Positions 1-12,562 of a stretch of 64,000 nucleotides of DNA are shown here, one piece after another. The translations under genes were made by a program, and so were the position numbers. Below the pieces are notes generated by a model. That model saw nothing but the letters and a program-made list of their open reading frames with translations. It searched no databases and was not told where the DNA came from. Within the stretch, counting starts at the first letter, position 1, and each line of letters starts with the position of its first letter. The stretch comes from Laguncularia racemosa (lineage: Eukaryota; Streptophyta; Magnoliopsida; Myrtales; Combretaceae). The stretch covers positions 1,612,001 through 1,676,000 of the forward strand of contig JBBMOL010000098.1 in NCBI GenBank assembly GCA_037954665.1, given 5' to 3'.

Positions 1-3000
1 CCAAGATATGGGAGAGTTGCCTAGATGAACACACCAGCCTGTGAGAGACCAGCGAGTCAAAGGGCATCCTGCCCAGTCTGAATCGCACCAGCCAGACAAA
101 CGCAAATCACTCTGACTATTCAACAAAATACCTCATCTCGGATGCCCTTTCAAATAATGCACAACATGAAGAGTAGCTTCCCAATGGTCATCTCTTGGTT
201 GGTGCATGAATTGAGACAGAATGTGAATGCTGTAAGATAATTCTGGCCATGTGAAGCAGAGATATATAAGACGACCTACTAACCGACGATAATGTGCTGA
301 GTCATCAAGCATGCGTCCAACAGCCACTACTAACTGATGATGTTGCTCCAAAGGAATACTAGTAGGTTTTGCTCCTAATAATCCAACCTCTGAAATGATG
401 TCCAAGGCATATTTACGCTGGCATAGGAAAATTCCTTTAGAGCTGCGTGTAACCTCAACACCTAAAAAATACTTCAAAGTTCCTAAATCCTTCATGTGAA
501 AACATTCACTAAGATAAGTTTTGAACCTTTAAATAGCTGCATGATTGTTACTAGAAATAATTAAGTCATCTACATGGACAAGAAGATGGATGTTAGTATC
601 ACCTTGTTGTAGACTAAAAAGAGAGTAATCAGAGTATGATTGCTTGAAACCATAGGCAATCAACGCAGTCGATAACTTGGCAAACCAATAGCGAGGAGCT
701 TGTTTTAGCCCATAAAGCGATTTGCGAAGTCGACAAACTTTCCCAAGACTTGTAACTTGAAATCCGGGAGGCAATTTCATGTACACCTCCTCTTGAAGCT
801 CGCCATGTAGGAATGCGTTATGAACATCCATCTGGTGTAATTCCCAGTTCTTTGCAGATGCAATAGCTAAAAATACTCGTACAGTCACCATCTTGGCTAC
901 CGGAGCAAAAGTGTCAGTGTAGTCAATCCCTTCAATTTGATGATTTCCGAAAATCACTAGACGTGCTTTGTAGCGTTCGATAGTGCCATCAGAGTTATAT
1001 TTGATCTTGTAAACCCATTTACATCCTAGAGCTTTCTTATCAGGAGGCAAGGTTTCAATCACCCATGTTCCATTATTTTCCAAAGCTTGAATTTCACGTT
1101 GCATAGCATTTCTCCATCGCTCATCTTTCATAGCTTCAAAGAAGGTCACTGGTTCATGGTTTGCAATAATAGCTGCAAGAAATTCTCTATGTTGCGAAGA
1201 AAATTTTTCACAACTCACATAATGTGCTATAGGATAAAGTGTACCTAAGAGATGCAGCCGTTTGGTTGACTGACGAGATGGACTCAATTTCTGGATTGTA
1301 TGAGTAACATAATCGCGCAAACGAACTGACAATTGCTTCTGGCGATGTCCACGCCCCAACTGCATATTCTCTTGTCCTTCATCTTCATCTGAAACTGTTT
1401 AAGTTACTGTATCGGCTATATCTTCTTGCAATGTTTGCACATGCTTACGAGTGTATATAGGAGATACGTGCTCTGTTATGCCCCCCCCCCCCCCCCCCCC
1501 CCCCCGACTGCAACATCTTCATCATCGCCAAATGCATCATTCATGTGAACTGGTTCGCTAACATCACTATGTGATCTTAACACTGTAGAGGCAAAAGGAA
1601 ACTCATTCTCATAAAAATCAACATCACGTGAAATAATGTACTTTCTAGTTTTGAAATCATACAACTTCCATCCCTTATTCCCATAAGGATATCCTACCAA
1701 GATGCATTATCTACTTCTACTCGCAAACTTATCCGTCTTCTTCCCTTGATTATGTGCATAGCGTAATGATCTAAACACTCTCAAGTTCTCATATACGGGT
1801 ACTTGATTATATAAAATTTCATAAGGAGTTTTTCCATTTAAAATTGAGGATGGGGTGCGATTAATCAAGTACCCGGTAGTCAAAATACATTCTCTCCAGA
1901 AATCAATTGGAAGGTGTCCTTAAAAACGCAAAGCACACGCTACATTTAATATATGGCGATGTTTCCGTTCTACTCTGCCATTTTGCTGTGGCGTTCCAGC
2001 ACAGGAGGTTTGGAAAATGATGCCATGTTCGAGGTAGTAGTTTTTCAAGCAAGTGAACTTTGTTTCATTATCACTCCTCACAATTTTAACTTGTTTGTTG
2101 AATTGTCTGTCAACCATAGAGAAAAAATTCTTCAGAGTTTGAGACACTTCTTTCTTATCTACTAGCAGAAATATCCATACACCACGAGAATAATTATCGA
2201 CTATAGTTAAGAAATATGAGGCACCACACGAAGAGGGAGTTTTATGTGGTCCCCATAAATCACAATGAATCAATTAAAAGATATCAGAAGCTCTATGATC
2301 ACTGAGAGAGAAATTATTTCTTGTTTGCTTTGCGCGTTGACATACATCACAGCTTTTATTCAAATTGTCACTTCTATTGCTAAATTCTACTACTGGAATT
2401 AACTTGGTCACTTTCAGAGAAGGATGACCCAATCTCTTGTGCTAAAGGTCAAAAGAATTCACACCATCCACCTTCATAGCCTTTATGCGTGATATGTTCC
2501 AGAAATAATAGAGTCCATCTCTACGTTCACCCGCACCAATTAGCATCTTCGAAGTACGGTCCTGAATAACACACAAGTCATCAGTGAACAGAACAATGCA
2601 ATATGAAGAATCAATCAATTGCGACACAGAAATTAAATTGCAATTTAGACTGGGCACATAAAGGACGTTTTAAGAGAAATGTTCTCATCAAGTTAGACTG
2701 AGCCCTCTCTAATTGCTACAGTATTGCTTCCATCTGGTAATCCAACAGGACATCTTGAAATTTCCTGCGTGTTAGATAAAATTTTCAAGCTACTTGTCAT
2801 ATGATTGGATGCTCCTGTGTCAATGATCCAAGGAATGTTGACATGCTTACCAGTCATCTTCTCATTCACAGATGATTTTTGGTTGTTCAACATCTCCAAT
2901 AAAGTTTGCCATTGCTCTTTGTTTAGCTCAATAGTCCCCTTTTTTTCTCCATCATGTGTAGATGTTGCTGAAGAACTTTCTCCTGCAGTTTGGACAGCAT

Positions 3001-3010
3001 TAGCACACAA
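1..3010 (-). pseudogene. copia pol (protease, integrase, RT, RNase H start) pseudogene
   Basis: Open pieces follow each other on the minus strand. 2693-3010 is protease with the active-site motif IIDTGASNHM. 2442-2657 leads into the GAG-pre-integrase region. 1920-2273 is the integrase core with CDLWGP, VRSDN and PQQNGRVERKH around the D, D and E residues. 1476-1700 is the integrase C-terminal part. 529-1365 and 133-495 are RT and the RT-RNaseH connection, and bases 1-132 start RNase H (DWAGCPLTR). The RT catalytic box reads VHVDDL where copia elements normally have YVDDL, so the tyrosine is replaced. Stops (for example near 527 and 2275) and frame changes separate the pieces. The 25-base C run at 1481-1505 lies between integrase and RT. 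Confidence 0.9.
1481..1505. repeat. Poly-C tract, 25 bases (poly-G in element sense)
   Basis: An uninterrupted run of 25 C. In the sense of the minus-strand copia element it is poly-G and encodes glycines at the end of the integrase reading frame. A 15-base G run occupies the same inter-domain position in the copia element at 43796-48598. Confidence 0.95.
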
Positions 3011-3115
3011 GAGACCACCACGTCTTCGACTTCCACCTGCACTAGTTTTCTACTGCTGTTGTTGTCCTCTACCACGATTGCTTATTTTCCCATCACCACG
3101 AGGCTGATCACCCTA

Positions 3116-3994
3116 CTATTTTGGAAAGCCAATGATCTTAAAACAATTATTTGACTCATGCCCGATGCGCTTACAATTTGAACAAATCATGCTTTTGTCC
3201 TTTCCTTCACTGTAACTACGAAAGGCAGCCGCACTTTGAACTGCAAAAGCCATGACATCACCTCGTTCTTCTTTTCCTCGAACAATTGTCTTCATTCTTT
3301 CTTCTTGCACTAGGACTGAGTAAACTTTGTTCAAACTTGGCAGTGGATCCTAAACGAGGATATTAGATCTCACTGTACCATATATTGTCTCATATAATCC
3401 CATGAGAAACAAGTGCACCCTTTCTTCTTCTCGTTTCTTTTCTAGAACAGATCCGAGATCGCACATGCACTTTCCGCACTTATAGGTCAGCACTTACTCG
3501 AAGTTAGCAAGTTCTTCCCATAGTTTCTTCAATTTTCCATAGTAGTCGACAATGGCCAATCCCTTCTGTTTACATTCAACAAGGTCAGCCTTCAATTGTT
3601 GTATCCTTGGTCCATTTGCTACTGAAAAACGTTCTCTAATATCTATCCACAAATCTTGAGCCACTTCCACATGCGATATGGTAGAGCGAAGAGTGGATTC
3701 AATGGTATTCCTAATCTAAGAGACCAACAATGAGTTGATGGTTCACCAATCATCAAGATCTGGAGATTCCTCATTCGGTCGCTTGATCGTTCCATCAACA
3801 AAACCAAACTTCTTTCTTGCTCTCAAGGCTGTCCTCATAGACCGAGCCCATTCATCATAGTTGTCACCTTTCAATTGGACTTGTGTTATCACAATTCTAG
3901 GATTATCGTTGGATGTGATGTCATATGGAGAGATTGTTTTTCTTTGGTTCATTCCATCACCATATATGCTGCCTTTCCTATCATCTTCGGCCAT
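3116..3994 (-). pseudogene. copia gag (nucleocapsid) pseudogene
   Basis: The open piece 3743-3994 carries the copia gag N-terminus, with the family-typical stretch ITQVQLKGDNYDEWARSMR. The open piece 3116-3334 carries the zinc knuckle CSNCKRIGHESNNC, an intact CX2CX4HX4C nucleocapsid motif for RNA packaging. The stretch between shows gag-like residues in more than one frame with stops, so no full capsid protein can be made. The ATG at 3994 lies about 30 bases after the primer site, as expected. A near match is found in the gag region of the element at 43796. Confidence 0.85.
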
Positions 3995-4022
3995 GATTGT
4001 TAAAAAAAAAATCTCTTAGCTT

Positions 4023-4035
4023 GGCTCTGATACCA
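4023..4035 (-). other. Primer binding site complementary to initiator tRNA-Met
   Basis: The minus strand reads TGGTATCAGAGCC, the usual plant copia primer site for the 3' end of initiator tRNA-Met. It directly abuts the LTR end. Confidence 0.85.
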
Positions 4036-4224
4036 TGCTAAAACATCAAGAGTTCAATAGATAAAATGTTGAGAGGAAAATCTCCTTCTTCCATTCTCAT
4101 TGCAGACCCACCATTATATACACGATTATGAATCAAAAACGTAATCCTACCTTCCTAAACAAGATCCTCAAAATCATCTTACAATTCCTATAATCTATCT
4201 TATACATAAAAGAACTTATTTACA
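4036..4224 (-). repeat. 5' LTR of the minus-strand copia element (outer end approximate)
   Basis: The inner end is fixed by the primer site: on the minus strand the LTR ends in TTTTAGCA directly before TGGTATCAGAGCC. The outer end is inferred from a TG start (minus strand TGTAAATAAG), which gives 189 bp, close to the 188 bp of the LTR at 43796. A TATA-like TGTATATAATG on the minus strand near 4120 could be its promoter. The other LTR is not in the window, so the outer end is a guess. Confidence 0.6.
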
Positions 4225-7200
4225 TATTTATAACCCCCTATATTTGGTTTCCAATACTATGATTATTATCATATAAAGCAAGAAAATAAAAAGGAACACC
4301 AATAAAATGATAAATAGTAGGAGTAAGTGAGCAACTTTGTTGTACAAAATATCTACCCGTACCCTATTTAATTGAATAGGTTTTAGATGGGCATTAGAAA
4401 TTATAAGATAAGTTCCGAATATAGATTTTCTAGAACCTACTCTCATATGATTGGTTATAGATATGGGATTTTCCTATCTTGTACTCACCTTGATATTGTA
4501 CCCAAGATATATAGAGTACATAGGTTTTAAGGTACTTTGTACTTATCTATAAAATATTATTAAATAATATTAATAAATAAATAGTAAATGATAATATTAT
4601 AATTTTTTTTTGCAATAAATGCTTTAGTAAAAAGGAAAACAAAGTTTAAATCTATAATTTAATAACCATAAACATTAAACCTAGTAGCACCCCCCTTGCT
4701 TTTTCTTATTCTTTCCCATTTTCCTTTTTAACTTCAAGTTTTTTATTTTTTTGCCTTATTCTTTCCCATTTGTTAAGTAATATGATCGCAAACTTTGAAA
4801 TAATTAAGGTAAAAATATTATTTTTTTAATTTTACATTTTTGTTACACGTTTCATAAATTTTACATATGGAAAACTTATAATATTACATATAAATTACTT
4901 TTTTAATATCACATAAATTTGAAATTTATAAAAAAAAGTTAAAACTTATAAATTTTATGAAGCATCCTATACTATGTAGATTTTATAGAATATAAGATAT
5001 AGAATGGTTCCAAAATGCTACAAGGTAAATTCTAGTTCTAAAATCTGGGAATTTTTTCCTTATATGGTAAAATGCGATAGGACCTCATACCTAATTCACT
5101 ACATACCCGCTCTCCCTAATAAATAGGGGGGTATCCTCAAAAACTAACTTAAGCAATCTCCAATAAGGTAGTAGTTTGCTCTAATATAACATGCTTGTTA
5201 CCCCTAAAAGGTCAAAACCTAACAAATACAGTAAAGTGACATATAAGGGTTCTAGGTTGAAATTTAGATTCCTTAATGGGTTTAAGCTAAAACAAGGGAT
5301 CTTTTTTTGGAAGAAGATGAAAATGCTAGGATAATTAGACCTACTATTGGCTCCCAAAAATTGCAAGGGTATAGTTGATATTTTGGATGGTCCAAATTGC
5401 ACACAAATCGATGTTAGTACTCTATTCATTTTAAAAAATATATCACAACATGTCCTAAACCTTTATGCACGTTCCCTTCTTAGGTTTAAACATTTTTAAG
5501 GTGCACCAATTACTCTTGAGCTTTTCAAAATGCATAGTGTGGATCATTCTTCAATAACTTTTCATTCAACTTACTAATGCGGTAATAACTTTGTCATCTT
5601 TTATTCATGTCAACATGACATGTCATTAAGAAAGAGGCCATGAAAATTCTAAATTACTACCGTTTATTTTCTCATTTAAGTTTTAAACCATTTTTAAAAT
5701 ACCATTGAATACTAAACATTTCTAAAATATGCAATGAGTCGATTTTGTCCTTTCTTTATCCAACCAATTATCATGGCGTTTTTTCATTATATTTTTTGCC
5801 ACGTCAGCGTGACATGTAACCTATCCTTCTCTGCCATTCTCTTTTTCCTCCACTTCTTCCCACGTTTAAGGAATAGAGTGGATAAAATGGATAGATTCGT
5901 ATTTCATATTTTAGATAAGGCTAAGGCTGAGGATGTAGATGCACATCAGAAGGATTTGAAGCTTAGATGGAAAGACTAGGACTTTTTATAGCTACTTGTG
6001 TAGGGGACATACCACATTGGTGTGAGAAAAAATAATAATAAATTGCTAAATCAAGAGGTTACACTGAAAAACTAACAAACAAACTTACATGACGCATTTT
6101 AAAATGTTTTAAGGATACCTTGAAAAATGTTGAAGTCTCTAATGGCAATACATATTATGGTTTTTGAACTTCTCACGGTATTTGTGTGTGTGTGTGTGTT
6201 TTTAATCATATCCAAGCTTGCCAACAGCCGATTGTTGGGCTTCCAGTTGCTATCCAAGGACCAAGTCCACCGAGGTCTGCATGCCTAGAACTTATATAAC
6301 TAAACACGCTATAATTTTTCTATATTACAATCATAATATTTGAACATATACATTACCATCTAAGTTTAAATATATAATATATATTGAATGGGTAGATTAT
6401 ACTGAATATTCTTACAGAATATAAAAGTTATTTTTTTACTATATACTTTTACCTGTCAATTATCTTTGTATGAAAACCCTAGCTGTTGCAATTTTTTTTT
6501 TTGACATGCCTTTTAGGTGATGTATGAAAATTGTTGAAATTTCATAATATAAGCCTATGCGTCTGCCATTATTTAAGTGCTTTCGTGTGATTTTATGTGT
6601 AAACATAAGGAATATTAGACAGACACGCAATATCAAGTGTAAAGACATTGCAACATTGGATATATTTGTTTTTTTTATTGGGCCAATGCAAACTTGGATT
6701 TCTTATAATAAAATATTGGTCCCTTATAACCCAAACTAGCCAAAGTCGCAAGAAGCACCAGAGGTCAAACTACCTAAGGTTTAAACCAGACAAGGATGAT
6801 ATCCAAATGATTTAATGTTTCACGAGAGATAAGTCTCATCAAGAAGAAGTTGACATTGGAGGTCCCACAAACCGATTCAGCCGAAATGGAACAAAAAAAG
6901 TATAAAGAATTTGATTTTTACGGTTACATTATAGGATCAGTTCTATCGATCAAACAAACAGATTCTAAATGAAATAGTAAACAGCCTTGTAGGGCTTTAT
7001 CTTAGGTTTTTAGCACCAATTTGATTGAGCCAAAATAGATTAATTTGATAGGTAAATCATTAGCTTGAAAAAACATTATGTAGGTATCTATTATAACATG
7101 ATTAATTTTATTTAAACATATCATGTGACATTTAAATAAAGTATACCAAATTTTCATGACAAGACTATATGAAACATCTCTATTGATATTTAAATATAGT

Positions 7201-9480
7201 GTAATTCCTCATGATTTTTAGATTTTAAACACCTTATTCTATTAAAATACTTGCATCATAATTTTAACTTCTATTTCTTTTTTGAAGTAGAGCCCTAATC
7301 CTTTTTTAAACACTTGATTAAGTTTAGATTCAACTATTTTAGGGATTATTAGTGCAAGCAAAGGAGTTAAAAAGAACGTCTTAACTCCCTTGAGCTAAGC
7401 CCCCCTCTCTCTCTAACTTTAGCTGTTTAAGAATATGTGTTTTATTGTTGATTTGTCGTTTGCTTTTCCATGTTTACTTCTTGTTATGGTTAGTTAAATA
7501 GCTTAGGGTTTCATAGCTATTTAAGATTTATGAAATGGTTATTTAAATTTACTAAATAGGTTTCAAGAGATTAAATGGACTTCACTAAAACTTGTCTACG
7601 TTGTTTTCTTAATCAGGCCTCACGAGAAAATTGATTTCCAAATCATTGACAACATCTTAGATGCCAGTTTATAGTTAAGGCACCAGTTTTAGTAACATTA
7701 GCAAAATGAGGATGGAAGTACCAATTAAATTAAAGCTGTCAAATTTTTTGGGGGACCTTAATGCAACTTTCTATTTGTTAGGACTTGAGACTTAGATTCA
7801 ACAAGGGCTCGAACATTGGAATCGTAACTAGATTAATTAATATTCAAGATAGGCTTATGTGATATCCAAACTAAATGTTTAAACCCGTCAGGATAAAAAT
7901 CTTATTTATATGGCTTGGTAAATAAGCCCTCCCATTCATTCGCCCAGCTATTGAGCATAACGGTCAGTTTACTTGCTTAGGGTTTTTTAGTTAGATAATA
8001 TCTTTTTTTAAGTGGATAACCCTACTTGCTTATTAATTGGAAAAATCCTCCATAAACATCATTATACTTTAAAAACAACCTCATTTGGCATTGCTTTTTT
8101 TTTTTTTTTTTCTTTTCCGTTTAAGAAAAGAATCTGAATGTCATCTCTAAATACATGCGAGTGGAAACAGATGGGATAAAGTGGAAGATAATGTGATGAA
8201 TATATGTGTGTTGTAATATATAATGGAAAGTGAAAAGGAAGATAAATCTATTTGATTGAACTAATTATAACTATAAGAAGTTTGAAAGGATGGAATTTTA
8301 CTAGGATGTCTCTTAAAATTTCATCTTAGTTAAAGCCTCTATCTCTTTTTTTTTTTCTCTTCTTTTTCTTCTTTATATGTTTGAGATATGTTTCTTTTTG
8401 TTTTTTCAAATATCTAAATTTTTAACTTTTAGTGTACTTTCCACATCTTAAAATTAACTATAATTTTACGTTTTGTTTATAGCCTAAAAGCTTTTTTTTT
8501 TCTTTTTTTTTTCTAGTAAATTTATAGTCTAAAAGTTAACAAAGTGTAATTATGATCTGAGTTCATGAATGGCAATGAAGTTCTAAGTAATGGGAATGGA
8601 TTTCTAAGTAAGCATGCTTCATAATTTTATTTAGTTAGTGTTATTCTGACTCCTAACTGATTGATCATATGGTAATTAAATTTTATATATAATATTATTT
8701 TATTTTATAGACATGTTTATGAGGTTTTAAACAAAGTTTGTATTGTTTCTATTAGTATAATGGTCCTCAAAGCTGATCATGAGTTCCCCTGAATAAGATT
8801 GAACCCGCATTGAGTGGGATGTGTCATAATTTTTTTATCACCATGAGTTAGGGAGGACGGATGGGGACTTTTTCGTTCAAAATGGAGCAGAGCATGAGGA
8901 TATCCAACTCGTACCCGTCTTGCTCCGTTGTCTTATTATAATCTCACTTTTATTGTTTGATCACAAGTAATCATCCTCATGTGCTACTATTGCTAGTGCT
9001 GCCACCACCTCCAACATCATAACTCAAATCATCACCTCCAACATCATGAGACAAATCATCAAACTAGTATAATTAGCCATTCCAATTCCAATCCTCCTTA
9101 ATCGACTCATTGATTGAAAATAGGGAAAAATACATCGTTTTCCTTGGAAATGGATGTTTTGATAACGGAATGACTTAGATTGTGCACATAAATGAGCATT
9201 AATTGTATTTAATAGAAAGAAATTGAGTAACCCCTCTCTTCACTAAAACAGTTTTTTTTTCCCCTCTCTTTCTTCTATCTTTGGTGCCACTATGGCCTAA
9301 TTAGTTTCTCTTTTGTTTTTTGGCAAGTTATTATTATTATTATTTTTAAATTTTTTAGGAGTTTAATTTAAGCCCTTCTTTTATATGCTTTAAAATTTCT
9401 CAATTAATCTTTATTTAATTGTGTCCGAGATTAAAATGATTCACCAAACATACAAAACATCATAGGCCTTAGTTGAATAA
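4225..9480. other. AT-rich intergenic stretch, no gene seen
   Basis: Long A and T runs and no reading frame with recognisable similarity. There is a (GT)n microsatellite at 6183-6199. Small open frames (for example 5734-5979 and 6557-6739) show no domain, codon pattern or splice context that I trust. The segment is probably decayed transposon and intergenic DNA. Confidence 0.6.
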
Positions 9481-9990
9481 TCAAAGTAATGTGAACTGAT
9501 AAGTCCAGCCATGCTATGATGAAAAAATTGATATTAACTTATAAAGTTAAGTAGTGAATAATATATTAATATTAATTAGAAACTTTTGAGTCAAGTAGTT
9601 GAAAAAAATATATTAGTATTTGTTGACTTAGTTATCGATAAATTTTTGGCTAGGGACATTACAAATGGTATCAAAGTTGATCTCCTACTGATAGGTGGAC
9701 AATTTGAGGATGAACCAACGTAAAAGCTAGTTTGTGTGTTTAACTTGACTTAGAGAAGAGGCTCAAGGGGGTTGGGAAGTGTCACTAGAGGCGTGACTCT
9801 TAGCATGATTCAAGAATGACCTATAAGTTGAGAATGGTATGAATGAAACTAAATTGCACCTTGAAAAGGAAGAAGAACTAGGTCTAATTGCATGGTTTTG
9901 CAATAATGATGATGCACATTTAGTTTGGGGGGAATTGTGATACTCTATATGAAACACAGTTTTACATGGATTGACTATTAACTATTTTTA
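9481..9990 (+). mobile_element. Possible remnant of a short LTR element (primer site and polypurine tract only)
   Basis: A primer-site-like TGGTATCAAAG is at 9666-9676, after a possible LTR end GGGACATTACA. About 250 bases later there is a purine run (TTTGGGGGGAA, 9924-9933) followed by TGTGATACTC, a common plant LTR start. A 270-base interior would suit a miniature (TRIM/LARD-like) element. I could not align two LTR copies on the two sides, so this is weak. Confidence 0.25.
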
Positions 9991-11931
9991 GCCTAAGGTG
10001 TTACATAGAGTTTGCCATATAACATCCTAAAAGCACTTTGCAACAGTGCAACCAATACTATGTAAAATTTACAAGTTTAAAGGTACCATGAAACAAGTTA
10101 GTTTTTTTTTAAAAAAACTTTTATAAGTTAATATATCTTTAGTATTTCATGTCTATAATCATGATATTTGTAGAGGCTAAAATGAACTCACAAAATTTTG
10201 GGCTTTAAACTTAGCTGTAACTTAGGTTTGACTCCTTAGGCTTATAATAGAGTCTAGGAAGTTACGTCCACGACTAAAGATCAATTGAGTGCCCTCTCTT
10301 CACCTTTCTTAGGAAAGCTCATGCAATTGGAGAAGCTTTATATGAGTTTAGGTTAAAGAGGAAATTATAAAAGAACCCATTAACAAAATAACTCATTTCG
10401 ATTGTTGACCACTAGCACAATTTGATAGATATCATTGATAACCAAACTATATAATTACTTAGGAGTTCCTCCTCATTAGATATAATTCGAAGATTAAAGA
10501 AATTGTGTCATGTTGTCCATCTCTAGCCTTGAAGGCTCAAGATAAAGAATAAGCCACTGTTCTCAAGAATAACAAGATTGATGCTCTAAATATCCTCTAC
10601 TTGTCATTTGTGTGTTTAAATCCCTCTGAATTGTACGTTCCGCCTTTCTACTTCTCTCCCCAAGTCATCTCTCTAGGTCATCTTTTCAAATGTCAATTCT
10701 ACGTCACTATTCTAAGGTTGCGTAAAATGTGAGATTCACATTGCATATATATGATTGTGTAAACTAAATCTCCATAGCTACAATATTCAAATCTTAAATT
10801 GATGTCACTATTGAATGTAAATTATAACAAACAAATATAACAATTTTCAATAAAAACACAAAATAAAAATAAAATATAACAAATGTAAACCATGGTAATG
10901 ATATAAATTGGATATATGCGATAGATTTAACTATCAAATTGATTTTTTTTTTTTAAGGTTAGGTTGACATAATTGAATATCCATTAAAATTGATCATATT
11001 AAATTATACAGATTAGCATATTGTACATATCACATTTACACTATCCTATAAATATTGGGAATTATGGGATATATAGGACATGGAGCATGTAATATGCTAA
11101 ATACAATTAAGTAGGTTTCGAGTAGATTTTACCCAACCTAATAATTACATATTCCAAAAATATATAATCGAAATCTATCATATAACTTTCAATACTCACT
11201 ATAAAATATGTTCAATCAAAAGAGATCTCACTAATTTTAAGATTCAACATGTTCTAATATTCATCTTTAATAATAGTAATGGAAGTTGCTGATATTTAAA
11301 TAAGCAGTTTTTTTTTCTTTTAATCTATTCTAAAAAGCTCATGAATTAGAAATAAATAAATAAAAATTGGAGGCACACATATTTACTGTTCCTTTTACGT
11401 CTTCTCCTCATTTCTTAAAACATGTGCAGTGGTAGGTGTTTGGAGTGCTTGACGGGATAACTTATGCCAAGTGTCCATTTTTAAGGTCATTCTCCAATAA
11501 GGGAAAGGTTTTTTTTTTTTTTTAAAAAAAAAGTTGGGGTTAAGGATCTCAAAAAGTAGCCATTTTCTTCTTTTTTATTTTTATTTTATTAATTTTAAAA
11601 GTATTATTTTAATTTTAATTTTAATTTTATATTATGAATTCTATAAATAGTATAAATAAATTTTAAAAATCTTTAAAATAAATAATTTTTTTTCCCTTCT
11701 TGTTAACTTTCTTTGATTTCACATTATTTCCGACTGGTTCCGCGCATTTCTCCGCCCAAAGACTGCCAGGAATAGCAATAACCCGTGCCTATTGTGCAAT
11801 AACAGGCAAATGTTGGGTCGGCGTGGTGAAACAAAAAGTTGGTTGTAGGTGTCCTAGCCCTAGCTTCCATCGGACGGGCAATAATTGATGCTCTCCCATG
11901 ATTCACATGTTGGCTTCTCAGTTCCACTATC
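9991..11931. other. AT-rich sequence upstream of the bHLH gene
   Basis: No gene or clear repeat seen. A T15-A9 run lies at about 11507-11530. Sequence becomes less AT-rich after about 11720, where the likely promoter and leader of the bHLH gene begin. Confidence 0.5.
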
Positions 11932-11963
<32 letters not shown>

Positions 11964-12562
11964 TTGCTCACTGGCAACCACGCCTCGGCTACATTATCCT
12001 TCACCACCTAAGCTCAACTCAACCACACCGGAAAAGCACACACATACTTTAAACTTCCAATCAGTAAGAGAGACTGCAGTTTCAGGCTGGCCCTTTTTCT
12101 TTCAACTTACTGTCTCTGTCTTTTTGCTCCCTTCCCACATACTCTATTCCCCCACCGCTCTAGTTCTCTTGTCAGTATCATATCGTAATCATCATCTTCA
12201 AAGGTTACTTGCAGTATGGTCAACAGTACGGTACCTTGCACTCCTTGTTATCAAATTTAGTTAATTCTTCCTTATCTACAAGAGGTCAGTCAGATGGTCA
12301 TGCTTTAGTTTTCCCTAATATATTTTTCCTCTGTATTATTGTTTGTCTCTTTGAAGCAACTTTCTCATGGAACAAGTGGAAAGCATGTTCTTTTGGTCCC
12401 TATACAATATTCTGTTCCCATAAAATCATACCCATATCTTCAATTATCCAAATTCTACCCCTCCTATCTCTGTCTCTGAATCAGTAGGGAATTTGTTTAC
12501 TTTTTGTTCAGATTTTTACTTTTCCTATCAAAAGGCTTTTTTTTTTTTTTAAAAAAAAAAAC
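11932..12562 (+). promoter_or_regulatory. Probable promoter and 5' leader of the bHLH gene, with CT microsatellite
   Basis: A CT run starts at 11932 (about 22 bases unbroken, CT-rich to about 11972). Pyrimidine-rich sequence continues to 12200. Such Y-patch/CT stretches are common in plant core promoters and leaders. No clear TATA box was found at a fixed spacing. Immediately before the start codon is T14 (12537-12550) followed by A11 (12551-12561), a self-complementary run ending one base before ATG. The transcription start and any leader intron cannot be set from sequence alone. The 92-codon open frame at 12209-12487 ends before the start codon and has no recognisable similarity. Confidence 0.5.

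Larger units (their letters stand above)
1..4224 (-). mobile_element. Ty1/copia LTR retrotransposon, minus strand, 3' part beyond window
   Basis: Read on the minus strand from right to left, the order is LTR (4036-4224), tRNA primer site (4023-4035), gag with a CCHC knuckle, aspartic protease (DTGAS), integrase, reverse transcriptase and the start of RNase H at base 1. Protease-integrase-RT-RNaseH order is the Ty1/copia arrangement. The 3' LTR is outside the window, so length and target duplication cannot be given. The reading frame is broken by several stops and frame changes, so the element is dead. Its proteins are clearly related to those of the plus-strand copia element at 43796-48598, but the LTR sequences look different. 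Confidence 0.93.

Noticed and set aside
5734..5979. 81-codon open frame on the plus strand as a small membrane protein
   Set aside because: Phe-rich composition follows from T-rich DNA; no domain, no splice context, no neighbour that supports it.
12209..12487. Open frame before the bHLH start as a gene or regulatory peptide
   Set aside because: No similarity, not conserved in the family as far as I can tell, and it lies in the probable leader or a leader intron.
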